Shown piece by piece: positions 1 through 9,747 of a stretch of 64,000 nt of DNA. This DNA is from Photorhabdus thracensis (GTDB taxonomy: Bacteria; Pseudomonadota; Gammaproteobacteria; Enterobacterales; Enterobacteriaceae): assembly GCF_001010285.1 (NCBI RefSeq), contig NZ_CP011104.1:4774001-4838000 (forward strand). The letters run 5' to 3'. The position numbers and the translations under genes are program-made. The number at the start of each line of letters is the position of its first letter. Positions within the stretch are counted from its first letter, which is position 1. The notes under the pieces are model-generated. The model was given only the letters and a program-made list of their open reading frames with translations, did not search any database and was not told the origin of the DNA.

Positions 1-232
1 CAATAAAATATTTACCAGGCAAACTAACAGGGGCAGGATCTAACCCCTGTGCTCCAAGCATAGATAAGGCGTTGAGCAAAGACTCAGAAAATGAGTGCTC
101 TTCTATCAGGTAAAACCCCAGCACACCCGGAATTATTCCAATAAAGAAAAATGTGGCGGCGATAAGGTAAAAACGCGCCACTCGCCATAGAAAATGATCC
201 AGACGAATCAGTTTATCAGTAAATTTTTCCAT
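1..232 (-). CDS. Membrane protein, 3' part outside window
   Basis: The reverse strand is open from an ATG at 232 to the window edge (77 codons seen). The N-terminus MEKFTDKLIRLDHFLW is followed by a clear hydrophobic segment (about residues 20-43, ARFYLIAATFFFIGIIPGV) and then a loop containing LSMLGAQGLDPAPV. The loop resembles small two-helix inner-membrane proteins with a pore-like loop, but I cannot name the family. No function is assigned. The gene is incomplete here, so length and C-terminus are unknown. Confidence 0.6.
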   Translation of the reverse strand, partial: MEKFTDKLIRLDHFLWRVARFYLIAATFFFIGIIPGVLGFYLIEEHSFSESLLNALSMLGAQGLDPAPVSLPGKYFI

Positions 233-538
233 AATTATTTCATCCGCAATAATTCTGCACAGTCACATGCAATCTCAATGAAAATGAAGCCAGATCAAGC
301 TTTACTAAACAGCTTTAACTAATGGTAAGCCATACTAAGATAGCTTACCAATTTATCCAATTAAGAGCCCATCCCATTAGGGCTATTTTATTTACCACTT
401 TGTCAAAAAGAGCGAATCACTCCTCACGTACTCTGTATACACCCCGGTTTTCTGAACACTGTCTATGCTCACTGTCCATTCACAAGAACAGTCTGCAACA
501 ATTACGCCTACTGGGATAGGCTCTAAATTTCAGCTATC
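233..538. other. Intergenic, two hairpins
   Basis: No convincing gene. It holds a perfect 8-bp inverted repeat TGGTAAGC/GCTTACCA (323-330 and 343-350), and a second hairpin with arms GCCC/GGGC near 366-385 that is followed by ATTTTATTT on the plus strand. No plus-strand gene ends here, so I do not call terminators. Confidence 0.4.
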
Positions 539-967
539 TTACCTGATAACCAAAACAGATATTTTCGAGTATTTGACAACGCCTGCTGCATTAGACCCTA
601 ATAAATGCGTTGTGATATTAGGTCTCCTTGAGCCAATAACAATAAGATCAGCATTAATTTCTATAGCAGTTGCGGTTATTTCATCTCTTGGTGAACCAAA
701 TGCAATGGAATAGGATAGCTTATCATCAGGAATATCCATCTTATCAAGCAGCACTTTTAAATCATCTTCTGCTTTAATTGTCGCTTTATCCCTAATTTCC
801 TCATATCCTAATGAATATGCATTAACAATCGCCGATGAGATTGGCAACACATGAAGTATATGGAGCTGCGCACCCGTTTCTTTAGCTAAAGACAGTGCAT
901 GCTTAACAGCTTTACTCGTTAGTTCATCTTCTGAAATATCTACCGGTACTAAAATAGTTTTGTACAT
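539..967 (-). CDS. Universal stress protein, UspF/UspG-like
   Basis: A 142-residue single-domain USP fold protein. It starts MYKTILVPVDIS, the typical first beta strand, and ends with GSRRPNITTHLLGSNAAGVV. That end contains the G-x2-R-x9-G-S-N/S ATP-binding signature of the UspF/UspG branch. Known members are cytosolic nucleotide-binding dimers induced by growth arrest. I chose the ATG at 967 over an upstream start at 994 because AGGAG lies about 7 nt upstream of 967 and the family begins at MYKT. It is monocistronic. The family assignment is firm; the exact paralogue is not. Confidence 0.88.
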   Translation of the reverse strand: MYKTILVPVDISEDELTSKAVKHALSLAKETGAQLHILHVLPISSAIVNAYSLGYEEIRDKATIKAEDDLKVLLDKMDIPDDKLSYSIAFGSPRDEITATAIEINADLIVIGSRRPNITTHLLGSNAAGVVKYSKISVLVIR

Positions 968-1350
968 ATGCACTCTCCTATATTTACATACCAAACCAGA
1001 CTACTACATTTAGTATACTCTATATCCGGTTAATTACTATGAGTTATTTAACCAAACGAAAACAATGATAAAAAGAAAAAACACTTATAAAAGTAAAAAT
1101 CAATCATCATGATAATAATAAATTTATTACTGTTTGTCATCAATGATGATCCAGCCCATTACTCACAAAAGAAAAAATCAATTAATACCTTTATTCAATA
1201 TATCATCCTGTATATAACGATAAAATAACGATTATAGATTAAGGATTTTTCACCTATCACACCTGCTTACCTGTCCTTTCTCTATCGCGTTTTAAGGTAT
1301 GCCAAAAGTGACATGTACAGGGGCAATAACATCAACCCCTGAAACCTATT
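968..1350. other. AT-rich intergenic region
   Basis: Between two minus-strand genes. It must carry the promoter of the stress-protein gene, but I see no distinct motif, repeat or gene. Confidence 0.3.
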
Positions 1351-1575
1351 TTACTGCCGGTATAACGCTTTTATTTGCTGAATGGTATTTTCAAATATCT
1401 TAGCTTGTTTTTCATCGTCCATTTCTGCAATAGCACGCTCCACATTCAGTATAACTTTCCCGGCATTAGCTTGCCCCAGCGTTTTAAGAACCGAAGCCAA
1501 CAACATTTTTAAACATATCACTTCTGTTGCCAGGATTTCGGTATCGGAAGATGAAGCCAAATCAATGTTATCCAT
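1351..1575 (-). CDS. yecF: DUF2594 protein YecF
   Basis: A 74-residue acidic, helical protein, the same length as E. coli YecF. It has a conserved core of CLKMLLASVLKTLGQANAGK and a C-terminal helix IQQIKALYRQ. It has no signal peptide, so it is cytosolic. In E. coli yecF also sits near uvrY/uvrC/sdiA, which supports the call. Molecular function is unknown. Confidence 0.85.
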   Translation of the reverse strand: MDNIDLASSSDTEILATEVICLKMLLASVLKTLGQANAGKVILNVERAIAEMDDEKQAKIFENTIQQIKALYRQ

Positions 1576-2010
1576 AGTCGTTACCTGCTTAAGTATTAAT
1601 TACGTTATGAAAATAATAATTATATCACATAATCCATCCCCTATTTTTATACATCTGGTAAATATATCTACAAAAACAAACGTTAACAAATTGTTAAAAT
1701 CATTTATTTTATAAATATTTGTGCAGTTATTAATTCTATGATAATCAGAATATGCGGGATGTTATTGCTGTAAATAAATAATACATATTGCCATATAAGA
1801 TAATTCTCTTTTGTCTTTGAGAGATATAAGTATAATATTCACATTTCTGATGAATTTTTGCGATAATTTATCTATTCTATTGTTTTATATAATTTTTACT
1901 AAAAATCAAAAAATAGATTACTGAAGTTAACTCTTCTGAAACAAATTTAATTCACAAGCAATATCAATGAAAGCTCATGTATGAGCATAGGGCCAGTTGG
2001 AGATACTTTT
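1576..2010. other. Intergenic region upstream of uvrY
   Basis: Very AT-rich, 435 bp, between the divergent yecF and uvrY genes; promoters for both should lie here. No repeat or gene recognised. Confidence 0.3.
1999..2002 (+). promoter_or_regulatory. Ribosome binding site deciding a TTG start for uvrY
   Basis: GGAG lies 8 nt before TTG at 2011. The upstream in-frame ATG at 1981 has no comparable site and would add ten residues that UvrY proteins lack. Confidence 0.7.
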
Positions 2011-2676
2011 TTGATAAATGTTTTGTTAGTCGATGATCATGAATTGGTCAGGGTTGGTGTAAAACGTATTCTTGATGACGTGAAAGGGATAACAGTTACA
2101 GGAGAAGTCAATTGTGGTGAAGACGCGATAAAATGGTGCCGAACGAATAAAGTAGATATCGTGTTAATGGATATGAATATGCCAGGCATCGGTGGCCTAG
2201 AGACAACAAAAAGAATCCTGCGTTACCATCCTGATGTCCGGGTAATTATGTTGACTATCTATACTGAAAATCCATTACCGATGAAAGTGATGCAGGCAGG
2301 TGCCAGAGGGTATCTCAGTAAAGCCTCTACCCCTCAGGATATGGTCAATGCGATTCGTACGGTTAATGCCGGGCAGCGCTATATCGCACCCGATATTGCA
2401 CAACAGATGGCCCTTAGCCAAATTAACCCACAAACAGATAATCCACTAAGTTGCCTGTCTGATCGTGAATTACAGATTATGCTGATGATCACAAAAGGAC
2501 AAAAAGTGAGTGATATCTCTGAACAACTTAACCTCAGCCCAAAGACCGTCAATAGCTATCGCTATAGAATGTTTAGTAAACTCAATATCAGCGGTGATGT
2601 AGAATTAACACATATGGCAATACGTTATGGGCTGTTCGACACAGAGAGTCTGTTAAATAGTGACGGAACAATTTGA
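2011..2676 (+). CDS. uvrY: Response regulator UvrY (GacA family)
   Basis: Response regulator of the BarA/UvrY system, which activates csrB/csrC-type RNAs and so controls the switch to secondary metabolism and virulence. Starting from TTG at 2011 gives 221 residues (E. coli 218). The receiver domain starts [11 protein letters not shown], with the phospho-acceptor Asp54 in VLMDMNMPG and switch Thr/Lys residues in MLTIYTEN and YLSKAS. A LuxR/FixJ helix-turn-helix follows ([31 protein letters not shown]). The 3' end overlaps uvrC by 17 nt, implying cotranscription, as in other enterobacteria. An ATG start at 1981 is possible but less likely. Confidence 0.95.
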   Translation: MINVLLVDDHELVRVGVKRILDDVKGITVTGEVNCGEDAIKWCRTNKVDIVLMDMNMPGIGGLETTKRILRYHPDVRVIMLTIYTENPLPMKVMQAGARGYLSKASTPQDMVNAIRTVNAGQRYIAPDIAQQMALSQINPQTDNPLSCLSDRELQIMLMITKGQKVSDISEQLNLSPKTVNSYRYRMFSKLNISGDVELTHMAIRYGLFDTESLLNSDGTI

Positions 2677-4492
2677 TTCAAAAGCATTTTTAAAAACAGT
2701 AACCAGTCAGCCTGGTGTTTATCGTATGTATGACACCTCGGGAACGGTTATTTATGTCGGTAAAGCTAAAGATTTAAAAAAGCGGCTTTCCAGTTATTTT
2801 CGGGCGCAGATCGCCAGCCGTAAAACCGAATCGCTGGTCAAAAACATTGCTCAAATAGATGTTACTGTCACACATACAGAAACCGAAGCGTTGTTACTGG
2901 AACATAATTACATCAAGCTTTATCAGCCCCGATATAACGTTTTACTGCGAGATGACAAATCTTATCCTTATATTTTTCTCAGCGCAGATAAACACCCACG
3001 GCTGGCAATGTATCGGGGAGCTAAACATTCTAAAGGTGAATACTTTGGCCCATTTCCAAACTCTTATGCTGTACGTGAATCATTAATCTTACTGCAAAAA
3101 CTTTTTCCTATCCGGCAATGTGAGGACAGTGTCTACCGCAATCGCTCCCGGCCATGCCTTCAATATCAAATTGGCCGATGTCTTGGACCTTGCGTTAACG
3201 GGTTGGTAAGTGAAGAAGAATATCAACAACAAGTTGATTATATTCGCCTGTTCCTTTCAGGCAAAGATCAGCAAGTTTTAACCAAATTGATTAGCCGAAT
3301 GGAAGAAGCCAGCCAGCAACTGAAGTTTGAAGATGCTGCAAGATATCGCGATCAAATTCAAACCGTTCGCCAGGTCACTGAGAGACAATTTGTTTCAGGC
3401 ACAGACGACGACCTGGATGTTATCAGCATTGCATTTGAAACGGGCATGGCTTGTCTGCATGTCCTGTTTATACGTCAGGGCAAAGTACTGGGGAGCCGAA
3501 GTTATTACCCTAAAATACCGGCCGGGACAAAACCCGACGAGATTGTGCAAACATTCCTTGGTCAATTTTATTTACAAGGCAGCCAAAACCGGACTTTACC
3601 ATCAGAAATTTTGCTGGATTTTGCTCTGCAAGAGAAAGATATTTTATCTGATTCTTTATCTGAAATATCTGGTCGAAAAATTCATATTCAAACCCGCCCT
3701 CGCGGAGACAGGGCCCGTTATCTGAAACTCGCCCGGACAAATGCAGCAACAGCGTTGGTTACCCGCTTATCTCAACAATCCACCATTCACCAAAGACTAG
3801 AATCTCTCGCCCATTTAGTTCAGTTGGCAAAAATTCAGAGAATGGAATGTTTTGATATCAGTCACACTATGGGGGAACAAACTGTTGCATCTTGTGTTGT
3901 TTTTGACAGTAATGGCCCACTACGTTCTGAATATCGGCGCTATAATATTAGTGGCATCACACCCGGTGATGATTACGCTGCCATGAATCAAGTATTGCGC
4001 CGTCGATACGGAAAGGCATTGGATGAATCAAAAATTCCCGACATTATTTTTATTGATGGCGGTAAAGGACAATTAGCTCAGGCAATAGATGTATTCCAGT
4101 CTCTTGATGTTGAATGGGACAAAACACGCCCTCAATTGATAGGCGTTGCCAAAGGAAGTGATCGCAAAGCCGGGCTTGAAACGCTATTTTTCGCGGCAGA
4201 AGGTGAAGGTATGGCACTGCCACCGGACTCACCTGCCCTGCATGTGATTCAACATATCCGTGACGAATCACATAGCCATGCGATAACGGGGCACCGCCAG
4301 CGGAGAGATAAAGTGAGAAAAACCAGTACGCTGGAATCTATTGCCGGTGTTGGTCCAAAACGCCGGCAAATGTTACTGAAATATATGGGGGGGTTACAGC
4401 CTTTACGCAACGCAAGTGTCGAAGAGATCGCAAAAATACCGACTATTTCCTATGCATTAGCAGAAAAAATTCATAATGCATTGAAACACTAG
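2660..4492 (+). CDS. uvrC: Excinuclease ABC subunit C
   Basis: Dual-incision endonuclease of nucleotide excision repair, acting with UvrA/UvrB on damaged DNA in the cytosol. It has 610 residues, the same as E. coli. In order it has the N-terminal GIY-YIG nuclease ([20 protein letters not shown], about 16-95), a UVR domain that binds UvrB ([13 protein letters not shown], about 205-235), the RNase H-like C-terminal nuclease with [18 protein letters not shown] (about 400) and [12 protein letters not shown] (about 465), and tandem helix-hairpin-helix motifs near the end ([10 protein letters not shown]). The GTG start at 2660 overlaps uvrY, so translation is probably coupled. It appears intact. 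Confidence 0.97.
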   Translation: MTEQFDSKAFLKTVTSQPGVYRMYDTSGTVIYVGKAKDLKKRLSSYFRAQIASRKTESLVKNIAQIDVTVTHTETEALLLEHNYIKLYQPRYNVLLRDDKSYPYIFLSADKHPRLAMYRGAKHSKGEYFGPFPNSYAVRESLILLQKLFPIRQCEDSVYRNRSRPCLQYQIGRCLGPCVNGLVSEEEYQQQVDYIRLFLSGKDQQVLTKLISRMEEASQQLKFEDAARYRDQIQTVRQVTERQFVSGTDDDLDVISIAFETGMACLHVLFIRQGKVLGSRSYYPKIPAGTKPDEIVQTFLGQFYLQGSQNRTLPSEILLDFALQEKDILSDSLSEISGRKIHIQTRPRGDRARYLKLARTNAATALVTRLSQQSTIHQRLESLAHLVQLAKIQRMECFDISHTMGEQTVASCVVFDSNGPLRSEYRRYNISGITPGDDYAAMNQVLRRRYGKALDESKIPDIIFIDGGKGQLAQAIDVFQSLDVEWDKTRPQLIGVAKGSDRKAGLETLFFAAEGEGMALPPDSPALHVIQHIRDESHSHAITGHRQRRDKVRKTSTLESIAGVGPKRRQMLLKYMGGLQPLRNASVEEIAKIPTISYALAEKIHNALKH

Positions 4493-4549
4493 GTGCATTG
4501 ATGCACCATACTTATAAATTCCACTATAGCCAGATAGTTAAGAAGCACT

Positions 4550-5098
4550 ATGCAATTAAATATACCAACATGGCTCACCCTATTCCGTATCGCCCTGATC
4601 CCATTTTTTGTTCTGGCATTTTATTTGCCATTCAAATGGGGGCCGATGGTCTGTGCCATAATTTTTGTTGTCGCTGCGGCGACAGACTGGTTTGACGGTT
4701 TTCTTGCCCGTCTTTGGAAGCAGACAACTCGCTTTGGCGCATTTCTTGATCCTGTCGCTGACAAAATCATGGTTGCTGCCGCATTAGTATTGGTTTCCGA
4801 GCATTATCATACATGGTGGATAACACTCCCCGCTGCAACCATGATAGCACGTGAAATTATCATCTCTTCTCTCAGGGAATGGATGGCTGAATTAGGAAAG
4901 CGCAGTAACGTTGCCGTTTCCTGGATGGGTAAGGTAAAAACAACAGCACAGATGGCGGCATTAATTGCCTTATTATGGCGCCCTAATTTTGAATTCGAAC
5001 TGGGTGGATTCATATTACTTTATGTTGCTACAGTGATGACATTTTGGTCAATGTTTCAATATGTCAACGCGGCGTGGTCTGATTTGCGTGAAGCTTGA
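4550..5098 (+). CDS. pgsA: Phosphatidylglycerophosphate synthase
   Basis: Makes phosphatidylglycerol phosphate from CDP-diacylglycerol and glycerol-3-phosphate at the inner membrane. It has 182 residues, as in E. coli. The CDP-alcohol phosphotransferase signature is complete: D46-W-F-D49-G50, A53-R54, G63, D67, D71. About five hydrophobic segments are visible. It lies 57 nt downstream of uvrC on the same strand, the usual enterobacterial order, and is probably in the same transcript. Confidence 0.97.
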   Translation: MQLNIPTWLTLFRIALIPFFVLAFYLPFKWGPMVCAIIFVVAAATDWFDGFLARLWKQTTRFGAFLDPVADKIMVAAALVLVSEHYHTWWITLPAATMIAREIIISSLREWMAELGKRSNVAVSWMGKVKTTAQMAALIALLWRPNFEFELGGFILLYVATVMTFWSMFQYVNAAWSDLREA

Positions 5099-5148
5099 TC
5101 GAAGTGACGTAAAAATCATCGAACAAACACATCCTAACAATAATTGTA

Positions 5149-5176
5149 TTGACTCAATACGTGAAGTAAGTAGAAT
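5149..5176 (+). promoter_or_regulatory. Likely sigma70 promoter of the tRNA operon
   Basis: TTGACT (5149-5154), a 16-bp spacer and TAGAAT (5171-5176). A GC-richer segment (GCAACGCATCG) follows, as expected for a stringently controlled stable-RNA promoter. It lies about 65 bp before the first tRNA. Confidence 0.65.
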
Positions 5177-5242
5177 GCAACGCATCGAACGGCACATGAG
5201 ATTTACGAAAACAAATAAGTAAATCAGCCAGTTCGAAGCGGT

Positions 5243-5318
<76 letters not shown>

Positions 5319-5366
5319 AGTTACTAGTTAGGATAAATGTTTAGTAACTTGATAGCTGATAAGTAA

Positions 5367-5440
5367 GGCGCGTTGGCAGAGTGGCCATGCAGCGGATTGC
5401 AAATCCGTCAACCTCGGTTCGACTCCGGGACGCGCCTCCA
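5367..5440 (+). tRNA. cysT: tRNA-Cys (GCA)
   Basis: 74 nt. Acceptor arms are GGCGCGT/ACGCGCC, the anticodon loop contains GCA (ATTGCAAAT), the T-loop is GGTTCGACTCC, and CCA is encoded. Confidence 0.97.
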
Positions 5441-5446
5441 AATTCA

Positions 5447-5533
5447 GCCCAGGTGGTGAAATCGGTAGACACAAGGGATTTAAAATCCCTCGGCTGTAAG
5501 GCTGTGCGGGTTCAAGTCCCGCCCTGGGCACCA
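5447..5533 (+). tRNA. leuZ: tRNA-Leu (TAA)
   Basis: An 87-nt class II tRNA. Acceptor arms are GCCCAGG/CCTGGGC, the anticodon stem is AGGGA/TCCCT with loop TTTAAAA (anticodon TAA), there is a long variable arm (CGGCTGTAAGGCTGTG), and CCA is encoded. Prophage remnants start just downstream, but I see no duplicated tRNA 3' end that would mark an att site. Confidence 0.97.
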
Positions 5534-5571
5534 TATAAAAACTTACTGTAAAACAGTGAGTTAGGGAAAAG

Positions 5572-5598
5572 AAAAAGCCACCGCAAGGTGGCTTTTTT
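5572..5598 (+). terminator. Rho-independent terminator of tRNA operon
   Basis: Stem GCCACC/GGTGGC with a GCAA tetraloop, followed by TTTTTT; 40 nt after tRNA-Leu. Confidence 0.92.
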
Positions 5599-5750
5599 GT
5601 TTTCTGCGATGCCATGAAAATTGAGAAGTGGCACCACTGTATAAATACACACCATCCATTTCAGGCAATCTCTTCTCTCTCGAAGTATCATCAGAAAAAT
5701 ATTTTTCACATAAAAAAAGCATACCTGAACGAATCATGATGTGCTTTTTA

Positions 5751-5999
5751 TTACCAGTTGGATTGAGAATGACAACCTAGGTGGAATTTTCCCATTCCTT
5801 TCTTGGGATCGGATGCGTTGACGGGGATATGTCGGATAACTAGCTGTTTCTTGCTGAATGTACTTGCTGCTTTCTCCAATTCGTATGGGTCACGCAATAT
5901 GTGATATACCCGTTTTGGGTCGAGTCCGAGCTTCTCATAACCCAGTAATTTCCTTTCCCCGATATGTATTAACAGCCGGCTGGATATGAAAAACCCGCA
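5751..5999 (-). pseudogene. Open fragment, no start codon, possibly phage-derived
   Basis: A frame open from just after a stop at 6000-6002 to TAA at 5751, with no ATG. It contains [16 protein letters not shown] and [17 protein letters not shown], which look like real coding sequence. I do not recognise the family. It lies immediately 3' of the 136-residue gene on the same strand and may be the remains of the next gene of a degraded phage segment. Confidence 0.35.
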
Positions 6000-6009
6000 C
6001 TAGGCAGGT

Positions 6010-6420
6010 TTATTTGATGGGTAATTCGCTTTTCGAAATAATTGCCAGTCTATTTTGATGGTGCTCAGGATCACCCCATAACCAAGACTCTTTGCTAGCA
6101 ATTTCTTCATCAGACAAAATTTTGTGTAACTCACATGTGATCATATCGTAAGCATAAACATGCATATTATATGCCAACGCGTCATACATACGGGCCTGCC
6201 AAAAAGAAATGCCGTCATGAATCTGGTTCATGTCTGACACAATCACATTATAAGATTCGAGCAAATAATCAAAGAACACCTTACCCGCTAAATCACGTAA
6301 AACCGCTCGATGTTCACGCTTCAGAATACGCCAAACAAGAATTTGTGTTACAGGACGACAATTTAATACTACATCAGGCTGTATAATGACTCTGTTATAA
6401 TAGACGACTTCTTGAGACAC
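6010..6420 (-). CDS. Hypothetical protein, 136 residues
   Basis: Starts MSQEVVYYNRVIIQPD and is rich in Tyr, Trp and His near its C-terminus (SWLWGDPEHHQNR). It has no signal peptide or membrane segment. I do not recognise it. It lies in a two-gene minus-strand set with the 64-residue gene upstream (spacing 30 nt) inside a region of phage remnants. It could be phage cargo. Confidence 0.5.
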   Translation of the reverse strand: MSQEVVYYNRVIIQPDVVLNCRPVTQILVWRILKREHRAVLRDLAGKVFFDYLLESYNVIVSDMNQIHDGISFWQARMYDALAYNMHVYAYDMITCELHKILSDEEIASKESWLWGDPEHHQNRLAIISKSELPIK

Positions 6421-6450
6421 ATCGTTAAGCAGCGCCAGTTCAAAGTGAGA

Positions 6451-6645
6451 CTAACTAATCCAATCTTCAAGGCGACCATCAACGCGAACCATGCGATAAC
6501 CAGGCGCTAGTAATAACCCGTTTATTTGGGAAGTAATATCACTGCCATTCATCAATGTAGTGTAGAGGGCGCGATTATCTCTGCCTTCGTTCAGATGAAC
6601 GAAAACCTCATTAACCTTTTCAGGATTTACCAATCTCTTTGGCAT
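6451..6645 (-). CDS. Small hypothetical protein, 64 residues
   Basis: The ATG at 6645 is preceded by AAGGGGGGAG, a strong Shine-Dalgarno sequence; a GTG at 6660 is inside that site and less likely. The protein starts MPKRLVNPEKVNEVFVHL and ends GRLEDWIS. It is probably cotranscribed with the 136-residue gene. No family recognised. Confidence 0.5.
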   Translation of the reverse strand: MPKRLVNPEKVNEVFVHLNEGRDNRALYTTLMNGSDITSQINGLLLAPGYRMVRVDGRLEDWIS

Positions 6646-6996
6646 ACTCCCCCCTTGCACATCTGAATAATTCGATCTATACAGTCTGTATATAAATAAG
6701 TGTAATACGTTTAGTATTAACTAAGCAAATCCATTTCTCAGAAAAGTAAGCTCGAAATTAGACGAAAAGTGAGGAACGCAAAACGAAGAAGAAGATGTAA
6801 GCCCATTATAAATAAGCATTTTGAGCACAATGTTTATCATGATGAAACCAAGTTGTAAAAAACATCAGACATCATAGTCTTACAGTGAGCCGTCCTTGGC
6901 TTGGGTTATAACTTTATAAGTTGCCTGTAGAATTCCGAGGAAAAACCATACAATCCTAGTCCTTATCTGTAAAAAATCACTAACCGCAAAAACACC
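6646..6996. other. Intergenic, nothing recognised
   Basis: 350 bp of AT-rich sequence between a small hypothetical gene and the capsid-like remnant. It should hold the promoter for the two minus-strand genes. No repeats seen. Confidence 0.3.
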
Positions 6997-7283
6997 ATAA
7001 AAAAATCACTTGAATTGCGCCAGCAAAAAGCCGATCTGCCCCATCAAATGCGCCCCTTCTCACTAAAGCCGAAGAAGAAAAGCGCTTTCTAACCGACAAT
7101 CAGGCACTTTTTTCTTACTTCATCACCTCCGACCACTTAACATCGGGAGCCTATAAAGTATCAACCCTACTCAGTAATACCCGGTATTTCCTCCAGGCTG
7201 TTAATCCATCCGCCTGGTGGTATCTCAATCGGACAAGAGAAGCCTACACATATGGGTATCATTACGCTGCTCTCACTATGTAG
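6997..7283 (+). pseudogene. HK97-type major capsid protein N-terminal remnant
   Basis: Starts at ATA (in place of ATG) with KKSLELRQQKADL, then shifts frame to LLTKAEEEKRFLTDNQ. Together these match the usual N-terminal scaffold (delta) helix of HK97-fold major capsid proteins as I remember them. The following open frame (SGAYKVSTLLSNTRYFLQAV) does not continue a recognisable capsid sequence and may be a second fused scrap. It is dead: start codon lost, frameshift, truncation. Confidence 0.45.
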
Positions 7284-7722
7284 TTAAATGCGATGTTACG
7301 GGGTCTTGATACCCCTACGTAATCTGACTTAACATGCGAGGCCCCCATGGATGAAGCGACCCTAACTCTTACTGAAAGATCTTTATTTCTGGGTGAATCC
7401 CACTGTAATACCATTTGATCATTAAGTGATAAGGCAAGAACAAAATCACCTAAACCAACTTCCTGTAATAAATAAGACCCTTCCTGCCATTCCAATAATG
7501 AACGTTTTGGATCAACACCACGCCCATCATCCCAGCCCCGAATAAACTCTCCTCTTAAATCAGGTAATCTACCATCAGGATAAGCTTCAGCTAATTTCGG
7601 GTACTGTAATTTATTAAAAGCTGAACCATTACAAGTGAAATAACCAATAGGAGGGTGGGGTAACGGCCACGGAATAGGAGAACCAATAGGAATTTCATTG
7701 GCTGTTTTAATCCGGTTATCTA

Positions 7723-8965
7723 CAGGGCAAGATCGTGAATATTTTGTTAAAAAAATCAGATTTGACCGACGGTAATAGTTATGATCTCATACTCTCTTTT
7801 TGAGAGCAAAAACCATGTGCTTTGATATTTTTACTGAACATTTCTCAGACATTCAAGATCCCCGTCAAAGCGCTAAAGTCGCCTACCCTTTATTCGATAT
7901 TTTATTTGCCTCATTGTGCGCTGTTCTGGGCGGCGCAGATGGTTGGAGTGAGATCCAAGAGTATATTGAAGGCCACCATGAATGGTTTCTTGAACATAAT
8001 ATGTTCAAGGCGGGGATCCCTGTTGATGATACGATTGCCCGGCTTCTCTCACGGATTAATCCGGAACAATTTAATCTGTGTTTTATCAACTGGATGCGTT
8101 CGGTTCATCAGGTTACTCAGGGAGAATTAGTGGCGATTGATGGTAAAGTCTTACGGGGTGCCTATGCCCCGGGAGAACGCGGTTCGGCTCTCCACCTTGT
8201 GAGTGCTTATGCGACAGCCAATAAAATGGTCATCGGCCAGGTTAAAACCCAGAAAAAATCTAATGAAATTACCGCAATCCCGGAACTCATTAAGTTGTTG
8301 GAACTGAAAGGCGCGCTGATTTCCATTGATGCGATGGGATGCCAAACGCAGATCGCTCAGGAGATTATTGATGCCGGCGCGGATTATTTATTAAGTGTGA
8401 AAGACAACCAAAAACGTCTCCATCGTGCCATTCAAAAAGCCCTGGAAGCCCAGCGCGTTTTGCCCTTAACAACCGAAAAAGCGTTGATAGAACAGGGTCA
8501 TGGTCGTCTGGAAATCAGAGAAAGCCATGTGCTGAATGCCGATACATTCAAAACCGATTTTCCGGAATGGACGGGATTAAAAACACTGGGTGTCACAATC
8601 GGATACAGGCAAGAAAACGGCAAATTGCCCAGTCTGGAGTACCGTTACTACATCAGTTCAGCCAGACTGACAGAAGAACAATTTTCTCAGGCAGTACGCA
8701 GCCATTGGCAAATAGAGAATAATCTTCACTGGGTGCTTGATGTGACGTTTAAGGAAGATGATTGTCAAATTTACCGTGAAAATGCGGCGGAAAACATCGC
8801 GATATTACGACGTATTTCGTTAAACATGCTGAAAAAAGAAACGAGTCAATTAAGCATTAAAGCGAAGCGTAGACGAATATGGATGAAAACCCAATTTTTG
8901 GAGCGAGTATTACAGGCGGGTTTTGCTAATGTGAGTGATATTTAATCATTCATGCGGTTGCCCTG
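7723..8965 (+). mobile_element. ISAs1-family insertion sequence, 1243 bp
   Basis: Imperfect terminal inverted repeats start CAGGGCAA at both ends (7723 and, reversed, 8965). The element is flanked by an exact 9-bp direct duplication GGTTATCTA (7714-7722 and 8966-8974). It carries one transposase gene. The clean duplication and restorable target indicate a recent insertion. Confidence 0.93.
7815..8945 (+). CDS. ISAs1-family transposase
   Basis: 376 residues from the ATG at 7815 (a TTG 15 nt upstream is also in frame). It has the H-repeat-associated N-terminus (DPRQSAKVAYPLFDILFASL) and a DDE core: Asp in VAIDGKVLRG, Asp in SIDAMGCQ, and the C-terminal SHWQIENNLHWVLDV segment with Glu. No frameshift; likely functional. 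It disrupts the tail fibre gene on the opposite strand. Confidence 0.93.
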   Translation: MCFDIFTEHFSDIQDPRQSAKVAYPLFDILFASLCAVLGGADGWSEIQEYIEGHHEWFLEHNMFKAGIPVDDTIARLLSRINPEQFNLCFINWMRSVHQVTQGELVAIDGKVLRGAYAPGERGSALHLVSAYATANKMVIGQVKTQKKSNEITAIPELIKLLELKGALISIDAMGCQTQIAQEIIDAGADYLLSVKDNQKRLHRAIQKALEAQRVLPLTTEKALIEQGHGRLEIRESHVLNADTFKTDFPEWTGLKTLGVTIGYRQENGKLPSLEYRYYISSARLTEEQFSQAVRSHWQIENNLHWVLDVTFKEDDCQIYRENAAENIAILRRISLNMLKKETSQLSIKAKRRRIWMKTQFLERVLQAGFANVSDI

Positions 8966-9392
8966 GGTTATCTATCTCTTCGCGGGTATATTCACGTAAT
9001 GAATTTATTACTTCCTGAACAAGCTTTTGTGTAACCGCCAATGTGTCGCTATTGCCAATCTCATTTGTAAGTTGAACAACACCTTTTTGCGTTAATGAGG
9101 CACTGGGAATGTCTGTTGTAATTTTTTGCTCTAACGCTTTATTTAATTGAGCAGTGAGTTTGACTATGTTTCCATCATCCAGAACATCATTACCAGATCG
9201 TGTCGCAATAAAATCAGCTACGACAGATGATATTGTTGATGCTTGACGTAATACTTTATTTAACATATGAGTAGAAACATTATTTGGTGGAAACCCAGTC
9301 AGCAAACTCTCACTTTCTTCATATTTGCCCTGACTCACTACATTCGCGTTATCATTAATAGAAAAAGCCTTAAAATCATTCTTAGGATTCAT

Positions 9393-9747
9393 ATATCCTC
9401 CTCGAATTAAATAATATTATTTTATAATTAACATATTGAATTATTATATAGACAATTTCTCGCAATTCATGCTAATTAAAGTCTAGTTCAGAAAAAGGAT
9501 AATAATATATTCCCATTATTTATAAGGTTAGTTGTTTTTTACATAATCACAGTAATAATAAATTCAACATGTTAGAATCAAAAAGACATCCAAAAATCTA
9601 TATTTAATCTCTAGAAACTATTTTTCCTTCACCCTTTCCTGCAATTTAATAAATATCTATCATCAACTTCAATGAGTAAAAAAATAAGCCCCAAAGAGGC
9701 TTTATTTAATATTGTTCAACAGAACTTCCTGCGTTACCACCTCCAGA
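9393..9747. other. Intergenic between fibre and DUF4431-like gene
   Basis: AT-rich; contains the minus-strand terminator at 9678-9702 and the upstream region of the split fibre gene. Nothing else seen. Confidence 0.3.
9678..9702 (-). terminator. Rho-independent terminator (minus strand)
   Basis: On the minus strand AAGCC and GGCTT form a stem around a short loop and are followed by ATTTTTTTA. It sits just beyond the 3' end of the DUF4431-like gene. Confidence 0.7.

Larger units (their letters stand above)
7262..9392 (-). pseudogene. Tail fibre gene split by an ISAs1-type element
   Basis: The N-terminal half (8966-9392) starts MNPKNDFKAFSINDNANV and carries the fibre repeat SLTQKGVVQLTNE. 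The C-terminal half (7262-7722) has a tail-collar-like domain with PPIGYFTCNGSAF and LPDLRGEFIRGWDDGRGVD. Removing the element and one copy of the 9-bp duplication restores one frame of 292 codons (EEIDNRIKTANEIP across the junction). The N-terminus is paralogous to the intact fibre at 13865-15442. It probably belonged to a phage tail or R-type tailocin. Confidence 0.85.

Noticed and set aside
364-386. Plus-strand terminator
   Set aside because: The hairpin followed by ATTTTATTT has no plus-strand gene upstream.
5328-5615. 95-codon minus-strand frame across tRNA-Cys and tRNA-Leu
   Set aside because: It is antisense to two well-formed tRNAs and their terminator.
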